From the NCBI GenBank assembly GCA_001972305.1, contig BDDD01000379.1, positions 1-64,000 on the forward strand: a DNA stretch of 64,000 bases. The letters are read 5' to 3'. A program made the position numbers and the translations under genes. A model generated the notes under the pieces. The model was not told the origin of the DNA, did no database searches, and saw only the letters and a program-made list of their open reading frames with translations. The stretch comes from Cephalotus follicularis (Eukaryota > Streptophyta > Magnoliopsida > Oxalidales > Cephalotaceae). Each line of letters starts with the position of its first letter. Position 1 is the stretch's first letter. Shown piece by piece: positions 38,997 to 51,487 of the stretch.

Positions 38997-40124
38997 TCAT
39001 ATAATGCAAAGTCCAGGCCTTTCTTGATCCCCACAAGCTGCAATTTTTGAAGCAGAAAGTGAGCAGACGTTGGCTTCACTACCAATCTTTCTTGAGCTAT
39101 ACGGCTGCTGAGACTGCTTACAGTGAGCTATTGCTCCTTCAATAGACCTTTCAATATCTGAAATGGAGCTAATGCTTCTCTTAAGTAACTGTGAATCAAA
39201 AAACCCATTTGAACCAAATGAAAAAGATGAAGATGAAGATGAAGAACCAGATGAAGTAATAGATGAAGATAAACAAGTCTTTGTTGCACATTGACTTTGA
39301 ATTGCTCCTGAAAAAGACCTCCTATGGCTATTAGCACCAATGCCATCTTCAAAAATCTCTTTGTGATCAAAGCTCTTTGTATGATTACTAGTTGATACTA
39401 TCTTGTAACTTTCATCATCAATTTTGCCAAATGGGTTCTTCTTTTTTAGTTTCATGTACTTGTTTAAACAATCCTTGCCTCTTGAAACAATTTCTGGCTC
39501 TACATTTCGTGCCGCGTTAGCAGAGGACTCATCTGAGCAATCAGACTTGGTAAACAAAGACTTAATATATGCACTCGAGGCCTTGAGCTTTTGGCGTAGC
39601 GAACATTTATTGATCTTGTTGAGCTTTTTGGTCCAAATTTTCTTCGAATTGTCACAAATGAAATCACTCATTTCAGTTGAGCATTCAAAGCAATACGACT
39701 CTTCAGTCCCTGATGGTGAGATGTTGCAGGGTTTCAATGTGGTGCTGGTATTAGTAGAAGGGGTAAAGGAGCTACTAATGGAGGGAATGGCAAAGTTTTC
39801 TTCAAAGGGTAGTTCTGGTTTGTCGTCAGAAGTTGTGTCATTGGAGTTTTTGAGGAGTTTTTCGACCATTTGCAAGCGAGGAGGGAGGTGAAGAGGAAGG
39901 AGTTTTCCCTTGTAGAAGAGCTCATCAGCTGGTGAAATTGTACATTCTTTATCATGAGAAATTGCACACATTTGAAACTCAAACTCTCGGTTCTGTGGTG
40001 GGGAGCTAATGGAGTAACATAAAAAATTGGAGGAAGAGCTCATCTCCATGTCAATAAAGTCCTCATCTGCTTGGTTTCTTGAAGCTTTGCTTGTGCCCAT
40101 CTTATGTGACCTATCTACTTTCAA
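38997..40124 (-). CDS. MAKR: Membrane-associated kinase regulator (MAKR/BKI1 family)
   Basis: A single-exon gene of 375 residues. Family landmarks in order: the N-terminal FIDMEMSSSSNFLCYSIS and PPQNREFEFQM block (about 23-52), ADELFYKGKLLPLHLPPRLQ (about 66-85), a basic stretch KKIWTKKLNKINKCSLRQK (about 162-180), a serine-rich region (288-303), and a conserved C-terminal helix SISDIERSIEGAIAHCKQSQ (about 321-340). MAKR proteins are peripheral plasma-membrane proteins related to BKI1, an inhibitor of the brassinosteroid receptor BRI1, and act in receptor-kinase signalling and root development. The basic stretch would serve as membrane hook. It most resembles the MAKR3/4 group. An alternative start is Met9. 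Intronless, as usual for the family. Confidence 0.88.
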   Translation of the reverse strand: MKVDRSHKMGTSKASRNQADEDFIDMEMSSSSNFLCYSISSPPQNREFEFQMCAISHDKECTISPADELFYKGKLLPLHLPPRLQMVEKLLKNSNDTTSDDKPELPFEENFAIPSISSSFTPSTNTSTTLKPCNISPSGTEESYCFECSTEMSDFICDNSKKIWTKKLNKINKCSLRQKLKASSAYIKSLFTKSDCSDESSANAARNVEPEIVSRGKDCLNKYMKLKKKNPFGKIDDESYKIVSTSNHTKSFDHKEIFEDGIGANSHRRSFSGAIQSQCATKTCLSSSITSSGSSSSSSSFSFGSNGFFDSQLLKRSISSISDIERSIEGAIAHCKQSQQPYSSRKIGSEANVCSLSASKIAACGDQERPGLCII

Positions 40125-42213
40125 AACAGACTCAGTGTGTGGGTGTGTGTGTGGAGAATCTTGTGGGGAGATGAGCTTGGTAAAGGGAAGAGCATCATTG
40201 AAGTGAAGATGGTGCCAAATAAGAAAATGGAATCATAACGTGGGATATGTCCTGATACTTCCTTTTCTTTGAATATTGTTGAATGGCTCCAATCAGTATA
40301 ATGCATATACAATCTCTGATAGTTTTGTTTCTTTTGCAACAAAATTGTATGTATATCCTATGTTTTATTATCTTATTTCGTTTCATTTACCATCTTTATT
40401 CATCTTTTCACTTCTTAATATTTAGTTGATTTTTTTCAATTCTAAGTTTTTTTTTATATAAACAAGGGAAGAAAATTTAACTCATGGTTATTTGAACCAG
40501 AATTCATTTGTTATTTATGTATCTTTATTTCACAATATAATGATTAAGAACCTCAAAGTTTAAGTTTTTTTTCTAGTAATTCAGGTTTAGTAAGTATTGA
40601 ATATTCAATATCTCTTTAGTATATTTTTCTCATGTAATGATTATTGTATATTTTTTATTAAGAGAGAAAAAAAATATACCAAAATAGAAAGCTTATGTGA
40701 GCCCAAACCATCAAAATCAAATCTCTATAATTCATGGACTGTGGATTAAGTGGATGACATTGTAGGAGTACCCTCATGATTGTTATCTCTAGTCATTCAA
40801 ACAAATCTGTAGTCAATGTTAATACTTTGAATTTGAATCATCCAGCAATGAAGACGGTGACAGTAGACCTGTTTCTATTGGCAGCTTCAATGTAAGAAAC
40901 ATACCTAACTCCTCAATAGTGAAAGAAAGTGAAAGTAGAATGGATTAAGACTAAGATAGAATCTTATTACAGATGATATGCATGATTAGTTTTCAATCTA
41001 ATTAAGCCTTTAACTTGGAGTGGATTAGTTTTCAATCTAATTAAGCCTTTAACTTGGAGTGGATGCTTCCTCTCAATCTTTTTCAATATTCTTTTGTTGT
41101 CCTAACATAGTTTTTTAATCTTTTTGTTAATAATGACATGGGTTTTCTTTGAAATAAATAACGTTACACAAAAAAGAGTAAAATTATTAACATCAATTCA
41201 ACTGAAGTCACATTATAAATGTATTACAAATCAATTATCAAAATATATTAGTGTTTTTTTTTAAAAAGCCAGATATGATAAATTATAGTAAATAGAATCA
41301 TAATGTAACCGTGTACTAAAACAATATGGGACAGTTCTGTTATTCTCTGCAATATCCACAAAGTTCTGTGCAACAAAAGTCTGAATATGAAAAGGCCAGC
41401 TCATATCTCCACACATGGTTTTTTGCACTCACAGTTCAATAATAGAGACAGAGAGAGAGTCAGAGTTACACTGTTTTGTGGGATTCTAGGATATTTCAAT
41501 TTAAAATTTTAAACACACAAAATTTCATTTTCTCATGCCACTTACAATAATTAGATAATAATAACAGTTGATTTTTTTTATATAATATAGGATATACTCT
41601 TATTGGTAAGAGGCTCCATTATTAATAGGAGTACTCCGTATCATTTACAATTATTTATTTGATTCGATTAAATTAAAAATTAGTTCTTACATTATTTTAT
41701 ACAGAATATAATCATGACACGAAAAATTCATATGAATTTATAGGAGGTGCATACAAGATCTAAACTCCAGTAGTACCCATTATTAAACTGGGACCTCAAC
41801 TCAAATATTTTTTAACTTACTAGTAATGTTTTTGGGAATTTTAACTTTGGTGTTGTTGACCTCACTAAAACCAAACTTATGGTCCAATATTTCATGGAGG
41901 AGGTAAACTTTGAATAGACGTGGAATTTGATATATCCATTGCTCGTCGGCATTTATAGCTGTATACCCTTCCCTCTGTCAAATAAATAAATAAATAAATA
42001 TATATATATAACAAAAGGTTTGTATTGATGTGGAAGAATGGAAGACATCACTGATGTGCAAAATATAACCCTTGTTGTGCTGCGCCACTTCAAATAGGAA
42101 ATCACGTGATGCTTACGTGAATTGTCAAAATAATATTGATAATATTTTAAAATATATTAATAATGATTTTATTTTTAATATTAAAAAATCAATATTATTG
42201 AGATACTTGGATT
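40125..42213. other. MAKR promoter and AT-rich intergenic DNA
   Basis: The MAKR 5' region includes a GT-rich run (40,134-40,155). Beyond 40,400 I see only AT-rich DNA, a TAAA/TA microsatellite near 41,985-42,010 and the 39-base tandem duplication listed separately. Confidence 0.4.
40984..41061. repeat. Exact 39-base tandem duplication
   Basis: A unit starting GATTAGTTTTCAATCTAATT occurs twice head to tail (40,984-41,022 and 41,023-41,061). Confidence 0.9.
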
Positions 42214-42218
42214 ACTAC

Positions 42219-43117
42219 TGATGGCGGAAAAATATACTCATAATAGCAAGGACACGTGTCCACTGCAGACTTGACCAACTGTCCATGGGGGATTACAAAC
42301 TTGACAGACAGGCCGTGCCGAGGAGCACACTCATAGCAAAGAATGGCCATCTCGGACCAAGCGCAAGAATCATAACTTTTCGAAGACAACACCCTGAGAT
42401 CACAAGTCCGAGGACACTCCTCGAACTCAAAGGCAAAAGGCCACATTCATGGTACGATGGCCGAGGACTCCCTCGGCCCAAAGTACTTATCAGGTAGAGA
42501 ACAGGAGATACGGTCTCCTGTACACAGAAGCTGAGGACCTCTTCCTCGGACAAACTTACACCTGTTCCATCCTCGGAACAACAGCAGAGACTCACTTTCC
42601 TCTGCAGACAAGACACAATCAATATAACCCTATAATGGAGGATTTCAACCTTATCTACGGGATAAGGGGATAACCTTTACCAGATTTGTTGGGATTTAAG
42701 CTTATCCAAATAAAGAGATAGAATTCAAGTCAACTACTACCAAAGGAAAGTAGCTACATTATAGGCGGAGATAAGGGAATGTCCGAGATCCTCGGCACTT
42801 CCTAGGGGATAACGATCACATCCGATTCACACGCTCATTTAGCTACAGAAATCCACTATAAATACAAGTTCAACACACTGAACAAAGGTCAGCAATTTTT
42901 CCATTCAAGAGAGTATAATATTTCATCTGCACTTAACTAACTTGAGCGTCGGAGTGTCCCCGGGAGATCAACCTCCTAGACCTTCACCATTATTGTCACT
43001 TTGTGCAGGTGTCCGAGATCAGTTTCTTCCTCACAGGCATCAGTGACAAGCGTTTCTCTTAACAAATCAAAGTCCTCCACGTAGGATACTGTTGAGAGAA
43101 GGATTTCTGTATCAACA
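42219..43117 (+). repeat. 5' LTR of the young Tat element
   Basis: 899 bases, TGATGGCGG...GTATCAACA. A TATAAATA box lies near 42,857 in a segment shared with the other Tat LTRs. Confidence 0.95.
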
Positions 43118-43162
43118 GTTGGCGCCGTCTGTGGGAAACGCTACAAAAAGTCATCAGCAATC

Positions 43163-46100
43163 ATGCCTCCAAGGAAGAACACCCACGTTGGAGCCACTCG
43201 CAGCCAACAAGAAGAGGTTGCAGCTCCTCCACCAGAAGCCGTTCGAATAGCGGCCCAAGATCCAGCTCCCGTTACAGGGGAGCAGCTTAACCAATTCCTC
43301 CAAGGATTGGAGCGTGTCACAGATCGGTTGGTTACAACTTTAGCCAACCAACAACAGCAAGCCGGGCCTGCTCAGCCAGTGGTCCGAGGAGTATCTGGCC
43401 CCCAGAGGCCAGAGGTGGAGACAAGGCACCCACGTGGTGCCAGGCGAAACCCGCCGAGGGGAGATGAACTTCCCCCTAGGCGGTCAGGGGACAATAATCC
43501 CCTGGGAAGGAGGCCTGAGATCAATGCCTCTCATATTGAAGAGTCCTCGACTGCAAGGGATCATCCCAACGATCCCAGGAGAGGACACCCTCAGCACCAG
43601 CCTATGGATGTAGATCCTCAGCAGCAGGACAGGGGAGCAGAGAAGGCGCAAGTGCGTTCTAATGCTCCACGCAGAGCTGGTACTGCCCGAGGGAGTAGGG
43701 CTAATCCCCCAGCCTCATTGGCTGGAGGTTCACATGTCTCCAGCAGAGTAAGGAATATTGAAGAGGTGGAGCAGGCAGTGAATAGAAGGCTTGCCGACCT
43801 AGAATGGAGGTTTGGAAGAGCAGAACGGCACGGGGGGCACTTGTCCGAGGTGCAGAACATCAATGCACACCCATTCACTGCCGAGATCATAGCAGAGCCG
43901 GTCCCCAGCGGGTTCAGAAACCCCAATCTTGACAAATACGATGGGTCCACGGATCCCATCCAGCATGTGCACACTTATATCCAAGCAATGTGGATGCATC
44001 AGGCCTCGGACACCATGCTTTGCCGAGGATTCCCAGTGACTTTAACTGGAGCTGCACAATCATGGTATTTCACCTTGGCCAAGAATTCAGTGAAGAGCTT
44101 CGATCAGCTTACGGAGCTGTTTGTGACAAAGTTCCTCAACAGCACCAAGCAGAGGAGAAACTCAACCCATCTCATCAACGTAGTGCAGGGCAAGGATGAG
44201 ACGTTGAGAGACTACCTCACCAGGTTCAACAAAGAATCTCTTACAGTGAAAGACCTGGAGCCATCCTTTGCCCTGGCAGCCTTGAACAATGGGCTGAGGA
44301 GCAATTCCAAGTTTACTTTCTCCCTGATGAAGAAGCCAGCAAAAGATATGGCAGAGTTGTTGAGAAGGGCAGAGAGGTATGTAAATGCTGAGGAAGAAAT
44401 GTTGGCCAGGAAGCAAAAAGCACCTTGGACTGGCCAACAGGAGGAGAATAGGGAGCATTCACGAAATGCTCCCGAGAGAAAAGAGAAGAGGAAGGAGAGG
44501 TCAGACTTGTCGAAGGGAGACCTCAGACATAAGCTTTCTAGGCGAGAAGGTACGTCCAGGGGTGGAGCACCCATACCATCTTACAATACCTTTGCTCCCC
44601 TCCTGGACACAAAAACAAAGATACTTGCAGTAGAGCAAGACAAGGTCCCTTTCCAGTGGCCCGAGAAGATGAGGGCCCCGGCAGAGAACAGAAGTGTAGA
44701 GAAGTACTGCCGTTACCATCGTGACCATGGCCACGATACAGAGGAGTGCAGGCAGCTAAAGAATCAGATTGAGGATCTGATTAGGAAGGGGCATTTGCGC
44801 AAGTATGTTGACAGAGATGCTCCTCAAGGAAGAAGAGAGCAGAAAAGAGAAGAGGCTCCTCGGCAGCAAGAGGAGCAACAACAACAACAACCCAGAGGTG
44901 TTATCCACACCATCTTTGGGGGGGTCGCGTCTGGGGGCGACGACTCTAATGCAAGGAAAGCCTATGGGAGACAGTCCCTCGCTGTGCAACAAATTCCCCA
45001 TAGCAAAAGGCTTAGAATTGGAGGAGATGAGGAGGTGATATCCTTCTCGGAGGCGGACTATGAGGGAGTACATCTTCCTCACGATGATCCAGTGGTGGTT
45101 ACCCTTCTGGTAGAGCTATTCACCATGAAGAGAATTTTGATAGATAATGGCAGCTCGACTGATATCCTCTACAAGCATGCATTTGATCAGCTAAGGATAC
45201 CAGCCGACCAGTTGAAGCCAGTTAAAACCCCACTGGTTGGTTTTGCAGGTGAAACGATCCATCCTCTGGGATCTATTAACCTGTCCGTGGTTGCAGGAAC
45301 AGCCCCACGTCAGTCTCAGGTCGAGATGACGTTCCTGGTGGTGGACACCTCAAGCCCTTACAATGCTATAGTGGGGCGACCAGGGTTGAATTTGTTGGAG
45401 GCCATAGTGTCTACGAGACACTTGTTGATGAAGTTTCCCACAAGGTTTGGCGTGGGGGAGGTCCGAGGAGATCAGGAGGTGGCAAGGAGATGTTATAAAA
45501 CTGCCATCTCGGACAAGGGCAAGGGAAAGGTCCTTACCATAGCAAATGTAGAGCTCAGAGGAGACATGGAACCTGAGCGCCCACAGCCCGTAGAAGATGT
45601 CCTTCAAGTGCCCGTGGAAGAGGGCAACGAAGAAAAATTATTCCAAGTTGGCTCACAACTTGGAGAGGCGGAGAAGGAGGAGTTAATAACATTCATCCGA
45701 GATAATAGAGATGTGTTTGCATGGTCGGCAGAGGAGGTCCCTGGCATTAGCGCAGAAGTAATGGTTCACAAGCTTAGTGTGGATCCAGCCAGACCACCGA
45801 TCAGACAAAAGAAGAGAAGCTTTGCCCCCGAAAGGCAACAAGCAATAGCCGAGGAGGTGAGCAAATTGTTGCAGGCAGGTTTTATCCGAGAAGTGCATTA
45901 CTCGGACTGGCTAGCAAATCCTGTGTTAGTCAAGAAGGCCAATGGGAAATGGAGGATGTGCATAGACTTCACAGACCTCAACAAGGCTTGCCCAAAGGAT
46001 AACTTTCCTCTCCCAAAGATTGACCAACTGGTATATGCAACCTCGGGCTATAGGTTATTAAGCTTCTTGGACGCTTACTCGGGGTATAATCAAATCCCAA

Positions 46101-48307
46101 TGCATAGACCGGATGAGGAGAAGACAGCATTTATAACTGACTGAGGTATGTATTGTTACAAGGTTATGCCCTTTGGCTTGAAGAATGCAGGGGCCACTTA
46201 CCAGCGTTTGGTCAACAAGATATTTGAACCTCAGATTGGGAAGAACATGGAGGTGTACATAGACGACATGCTCGTCAAGACCCCAGCAAGGAGCCCTCAT
46301 GTAAAAGACTTGGAGGAAACATTTGAAGTGTTGAGAAGATACAGCATGAAGCTTAATCCATCCAAGTGTACATTTGGGGTCACCTCAGGGAAGTTCCTCG
46401 GATTCATGGTTTCTAGCAGAGGAATAGAAGCCAATCCAGAGAAGATCTCGGCAATTCAGGGCATGAAGCCACCTCAAACCGTCAGGGATGTGCAGAGGTT
46501 AAATGGGAAGATTGCTGCCTTGAGTAGATTTGTGTCCAAGTCAGCAGAGAAGTGTCTCCCCTTCTTCAAGATACTTAGAGATCCCAAGGGGTTCTCGTGA
46601 TCAGACGACTGCCAAGCGGCCTTTGACAAATTGAAGGAGTATATGGCTTCTCCTCCCTTGATCTCAAAACCAAAGAATGGAGAAGACATGTATTTGTACC
46701 TTGCGGCCACCTCGGGTGCAGTGAGTGCAGTGCTTGTCCAAGAAGAGGACAAAGTACAAAGGTCGGTGTATTATGTGAGCAAGGCCTTGAATGATGCAGA
46801 GGGGAGATACCCAGAGGTGGAGAAGTTTGCTTATGCCTTGATCATCTCGGCCAGAAAGTTTAGGCCGTATTTCCAAGCCCATACAATCAAGGTTCTAACT
46901 GACAAACCACTCAAACAAGTTCTTGACAAGCCTGACACCTCGGGCAGGCTCATTAAGTGGTCAGTAGAATTAGGCGAGTATGATGTGAAGTTCGAGTCCA
47001 GACCAGCAATCAAATCTCAGGTACTGACCGACTTTGTCGAAGATAATACACCTACGGGGTGCATGGAGGAGAACCCTTCCGAGAGCGAGAAGGGGATGTG
47101 GAAGCTATCAGTGGATGGATCCTCATGCCTCACTGGCAGCGGGGCAGGACTAGTGTTGACAAGTCCTGATGGTTGGACATTGGAGTATGCTTTGAGATTC
47201 AAATTCAAGGCCACAAATAATGAAGCTGAATGGGAAGCTCTGATAGCTGGACTTACAATTGCAAAGCACTTGGAGGTGCAGAGGATTGAAGCCTCGAGTG
47301 ATTCTCAGCTAGTGGTCGGTCTGGCGAATGGGGAGTATGAGGCCAGAGAAGAGCTCATGACAAAGTACTTAGCCCATTTTTAAGGCCTGAAGTCGGCCTT
47401 CGAAGATTTGAGAATAGTAAAAGTGCCAAGAGCAGAGAATGTCAGAGCAGACCAGCTTTCGAAGCTAGCAACGGCAGAGGAGTTGGAGAAAAGTCAAACA
47501 GTGCTAGTTGATTACCTGGAGCGTCCAACCATCTCCCAAGCAGAGGTAATGGACATAGATGATCCACAAGAGCCAAACTGGATGACTCCCTTTGTTATCT
47601 GGCTAAGGGATGGGATCCTGCCTGAGGACCCAGCAGAGGCGAGGAAACTAGTTTACAGAGCAAACAGATTCCAATTCCGAGATGGAATCCTCTATAAAAG
47701 GTCTTTCTCATTTCCTTGGCTTAGATGTTTGAACCCTTCAGAGGCCGACTACGCTCTAAGGGAAGTCCATGAAGGAATTTGTGGGAATCACACTGGGGGC
47801 AGGACTTTGTCCCATAAACTGTTAAGGCAAGGTTATTACTGGCCGACTATGCATCAAGATGCAATAAACTTGGTAAGGAAGTGTGATAAGTGTCAGAGGA
47901 ACGCCAACATTAGTAGAAGGCCTTCTCAACCTCTGACATCAATAACGGCCCCCTGGCCCTTTGCACAATGGGGAATGGATTTCGTCGGACCACTACCAAT
48001 GGCTACGGGACAGAGGAAGTTTCTCATTGTAGTAGTGGATTACTTCACTAAGTGGGTAGAGGCAGAACTTTTGGCCACCATCACAGAAAAGAACACAGAA
48101 AGTTTTGTGTGGAAGTCCATAATTTGCAGATTCGGAGTTCCAAGGACCATCATCACAGATAATGGCAAGAAGTTTGATTGCCAAGCTTTCAGGGACTTTT
48201 GCAGAGAATGGAGGATAGAACATAGGCTAGCTTCAGTAGCCTATCCTCAAAGTAATGGTCAAGCCGAGGTAATCAACAGGGAGATCATCTCGGGCTTAAA
48301 AATTTAA
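43163..48307 (+). mobile_element. gag-pol region of the young Tat element
   Basis: Domains in order: gag (capsid-like region about 43,860-44,400, then the CRYHRDHGHDTEEC zinc-knuckle-like motif near 44,705), aspartic protease (IDNGSSTDILY near 45,140), reverse transcriptase with the YIDDMLVK box near 46,256, classical RNase H (about 46,620-46,960), a second archaeal-type RNase H (about 47,095-47,460), and integrase with an HHCC zinc finger (about 47,770-47,910) and catalytic core. Having two RNase H domains places it in the Tat lineage. The region is broken in a few places. Confidence 0.9.
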
Positions 48308-48402
48308 ATGTAAAGACAGAGGATAAGAAAGGAAATTTTTCATTGATGATCCAAGAAGGTTACAAACAATGAAGAAAAAACTATTACAAGACAAAATTAA
48401 AA

Positions 48403-50875
48403 CTAAGGCTGAAGAGCATCTTCTTGCTCAGCCGAGGGATCTTCGCGAGGAGGAGGAGGAGGGAAGAAGGCTTCAGTTGAGGGCAGAGGAGGATCTCCAA
48501 CACCAGCAAAAATGTCTTCAGGAGTTGAAGAAGCAGGGAGAGCAGAGGGAACAGTTGTCAGTTCCAAGGAGGCAGTAGGGTCCTCAGGAAGAATGACTAC
48601 CTCTTGAGAAGCAGGGGTTGCCGTCTCGCCCACGGGGGCAGCCGAGGTCTCTCGAGCCAATCTTTCACGGACCCTGTCCTCTACCTCATCAATCCCTTCA
48701 GGATAGAAGTCAAATGCATCAGGAGACTGGCAATACACCACTTCATCCAAAGGAAGATCAGGGGTCAGAGAAGCGACCCAGTTCCGACAGGCATAGAAGC
48801 CTCGGCGGAAGTACTCAGACGACTCCTCAAAAACTGCCTCGCCGAACTCCTCGGAGCCCTTGAACTCCTCCACCGAGGACCTCAGCAACTCCTTGAACTC
48901 TTCCGAATTCTTGAAGTCGTCCACGACCTGATGTTGGGCCCTCCTCAGCTGTTCCTCATCTCTCCTCTGCTGCCGTTGAAGCTCGGCCACCAGGCCATGG
49001 TTTTTCTCCTCAGCCTGTCTCTGTTTGGCATCCATCACCTTCATCTCGACTGTCCTCTCCTTCAAGTCCTCAACTGCCTGCCTCTTCTCCTCGGCCAGGG
49101 ACTCCTGAGCCTTCAAAACCTCATTTAGCTGAGCTTTGGCCGAGCGAGCCGTTTCTTCCAAGGTGGCCATGCTCGACCTCAGTTCTCGGTCCCTGGCCAC
49201 AACCGCACGGAGGTTGTCCACGAGCAGCTGGGTATCATTCAGAGACTGCAAGAAGGAATAAAAAGTGTTAGATATTATAAAAGTGCTAAGGTACAAGAAA
49301 GAGTGGGGTGACCAAGGATGAGATCACTTACCCTCAGCTGCCTCTTCAGACAAACGGTGGACAAGTCTTCATTGGTCCACCTCTGCCTTGCCTCCAACTC
49401 CTTGGGCAAGAAGACCAGACGACTGAGTCTTTGGGGAACTCCAGGGTTGTTCAAGTTCACGTTGTCAACATCCATCTCCTCAAACCCATCAAGCAGTTGG
49501 TCTACCGACAGAGATGGGGGAAGGATGATAGGGTCTTGAGAACTAGCTCCGAGGGCAGCCACGTCCTCAATTTCCCGAACCCTCTCGGAGCCCTCCACGG
49601 CCTTCCCTTTCTTACTCCTCTTGGTTAGAGGAGCATGCTCGGTAGAGGGGGTCTTGTCGGCCGGCCTCTTGCTGCTCTCCCTCCTCTTCTCGGTCACAGT
49701 AACCGGAATCCTGGCAGGAGGAGGAGGAGGAGGAGTCCTGGCTTGTTGCCTTGACCCCTCGGCCGCAGGAGCCTTTCCCTTGGGCTGAGCCCCAGAAGAA
49801 GAAGAGGCCTTCCTCTTATCAGTAGACCTGATGATTGCAGAGAGATCTCGGCGAGGACCCATTGCTGAAAAAAGACAAGGAAGTCAGAGTTAAAGATCAG
49901 AGAATGCAAGAGTTAATGAAAACAATATTAAGGAAAGAGACTGAGAAGACAAGATGTTATACAATTTGGTTCAGACACCGGGGGCAGAGGACTATTGTGC
50001 TCTCCCTCTTCCTCTGATTCTTCCCCCTCAGACCCATCCGAGGAGGATTCATGTCCGAGGACCACACTTAGTCCTTCCTGGACCAGGCGATCCTCGACTA
50101 CGGTGGCGTTGACATCCTCTGGCTCAAGAGCCAGGAGCTTACTAAGTCCTACTTTCTCAGCCGAGGACAGGCGAGACTTTCGGTTCAGAGACTTGACGTC
50201 CAAGGACGTGCACCAAGGAGAGGGAATGAATCCCTCGAAGTCATTTATCAAAAAATATTTTCTTCTCCAGTTTTTTATTGATTGGGTGGGGTTGAGAAGA
50301 AGTTTTTTAACCCCAGAACGGGACTTGAAAAAATATCCGTCTGTTTTGGGGGTGGCCGAGATGACGTGAAACTCCTTGAAGAGATTCACAGTGACTGATA
50401 CCTCGGACTCTATGCACCTAACTAAGAAGCCTATCATGAAGCCCCAAGATTGAGGTTGAACAAGGGAAGGGTGAAGACTAAAGTTTAGGAGGACCGAGAT
50501 GGCAAAGGAGGGCACAGGCACCCTCAGACCATGGGCAAGAGCAGCTTCGAAGACCACGAAGAGGCCTTCTCGGCTCTCAGTAACTATCCGAGGATCCCTA
50601 GGAATACTGAAGGACAACCCACGAGGGATATTATACTCCCTGGCAAGCCTCTTGACCTCGGCTAGACTAAGTTTACTCAAACCAAAGGCACAATTCTCAG
50701 GCAGAGGATTAGCCTCAGCAGTGGGTGCAACAGGGTCACCCACCACAGCCCCTAGGCTACCTTCTACTTCACTAGGCCTCTCAGCGGGGGGAATCACCAT
50801 AGCCAATGGTGATACAGACAGGGGTGAAGAAGGAAAAGAGGAAGAAGACCCAGAAGATATTTCTTGATTAGCCAT
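48403..50875 (-). mobile_element. Antisense gene of the young Tat element
   Basis: Three open segments on the minus strand, about 49,928-50,875, 49,275-49,862 and 48,403-49,296, match the three parts of the antisense gene at 24,897-27,299. The first begins MANQEISSGSSSSF and carries the DPRIVTESREGLFVVFEAAL and QPQSWGFMIGFLVRCIES motifs of the 'putative gypsy-type transposon' family. The second is basic and low-complexity, with nuclear-signal-like KRSKKGK. The third is a long coiled coil with an acidic, proline-rich tail. Junctions between them look like introns. Antisense extra genes are known in Tat elements; their function is not. Confidence 0.75.
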
Positions 50876-51073
50876 TAAAAGAAGAGGAAATCACAGAAAG
50901 AAGAAAACAATCTGGGAAAACAAGAAAGATGGTAGAAACTTACCAAAAGTTTTCGATTTGAAGGGTTGAAGAAGAAGAAGATTGAAGAACTGTAGACTCG
51001 AAAGGCTCTCAAAAAGTATTGCGAATTTGGAAGTTTGAAGAAGTAAAAGTTGTGTTGTGGGAAGAACCAAGGG

Positions 51074-51080
51074 TTTTATA
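51074..51080 (-). promoter_or_regulatory. TATA box of the antisense gene (young Tat element)
   Basis: TATAAAA on the minus strand, about 200 bases before the ATG at 50,875. The leader contains TTTTGGTAAGTTTC (near 50,940) and a downstream TTTTCCCAG, a plausible short leader intron. Confidence 0.65.
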
Positions 51081-51487
51081 GGCCCCTTCCTCGGATCCTA
51101 GCCATCCACCTCACATCAGATCCAACGGTGGGAAGTCTGACCGTCAAATCAAGCGCGAGAAACGAAAAGGCAGAGGCGGGAATTGCTCTGAGCGTGACAC
51201 GTGTAAAGCGTACTTACTACGCAACTTAAAGGCTAATCATAACGGTTCAATACTCAAGGCCAGTTAATGACAGAGAAGGCAGACCAAAGTTCAAGCGCTA
51301 GTCCTCGGACCAAGCAGACTATGTCATGTGTCAGAGGAGCCACAAAGGCAATGCTCTCGTCCTCAGCCCATTTATATGAACAAGAACTACCAAGAAATCT
51401 TGCAGAGGAGTCTTGCCTGGGCCACGACTCTCAACTCTGGTCCTCCTCCTCTGACCAAGCTCAGAGAACAAGGACCAGGGGGGCATA

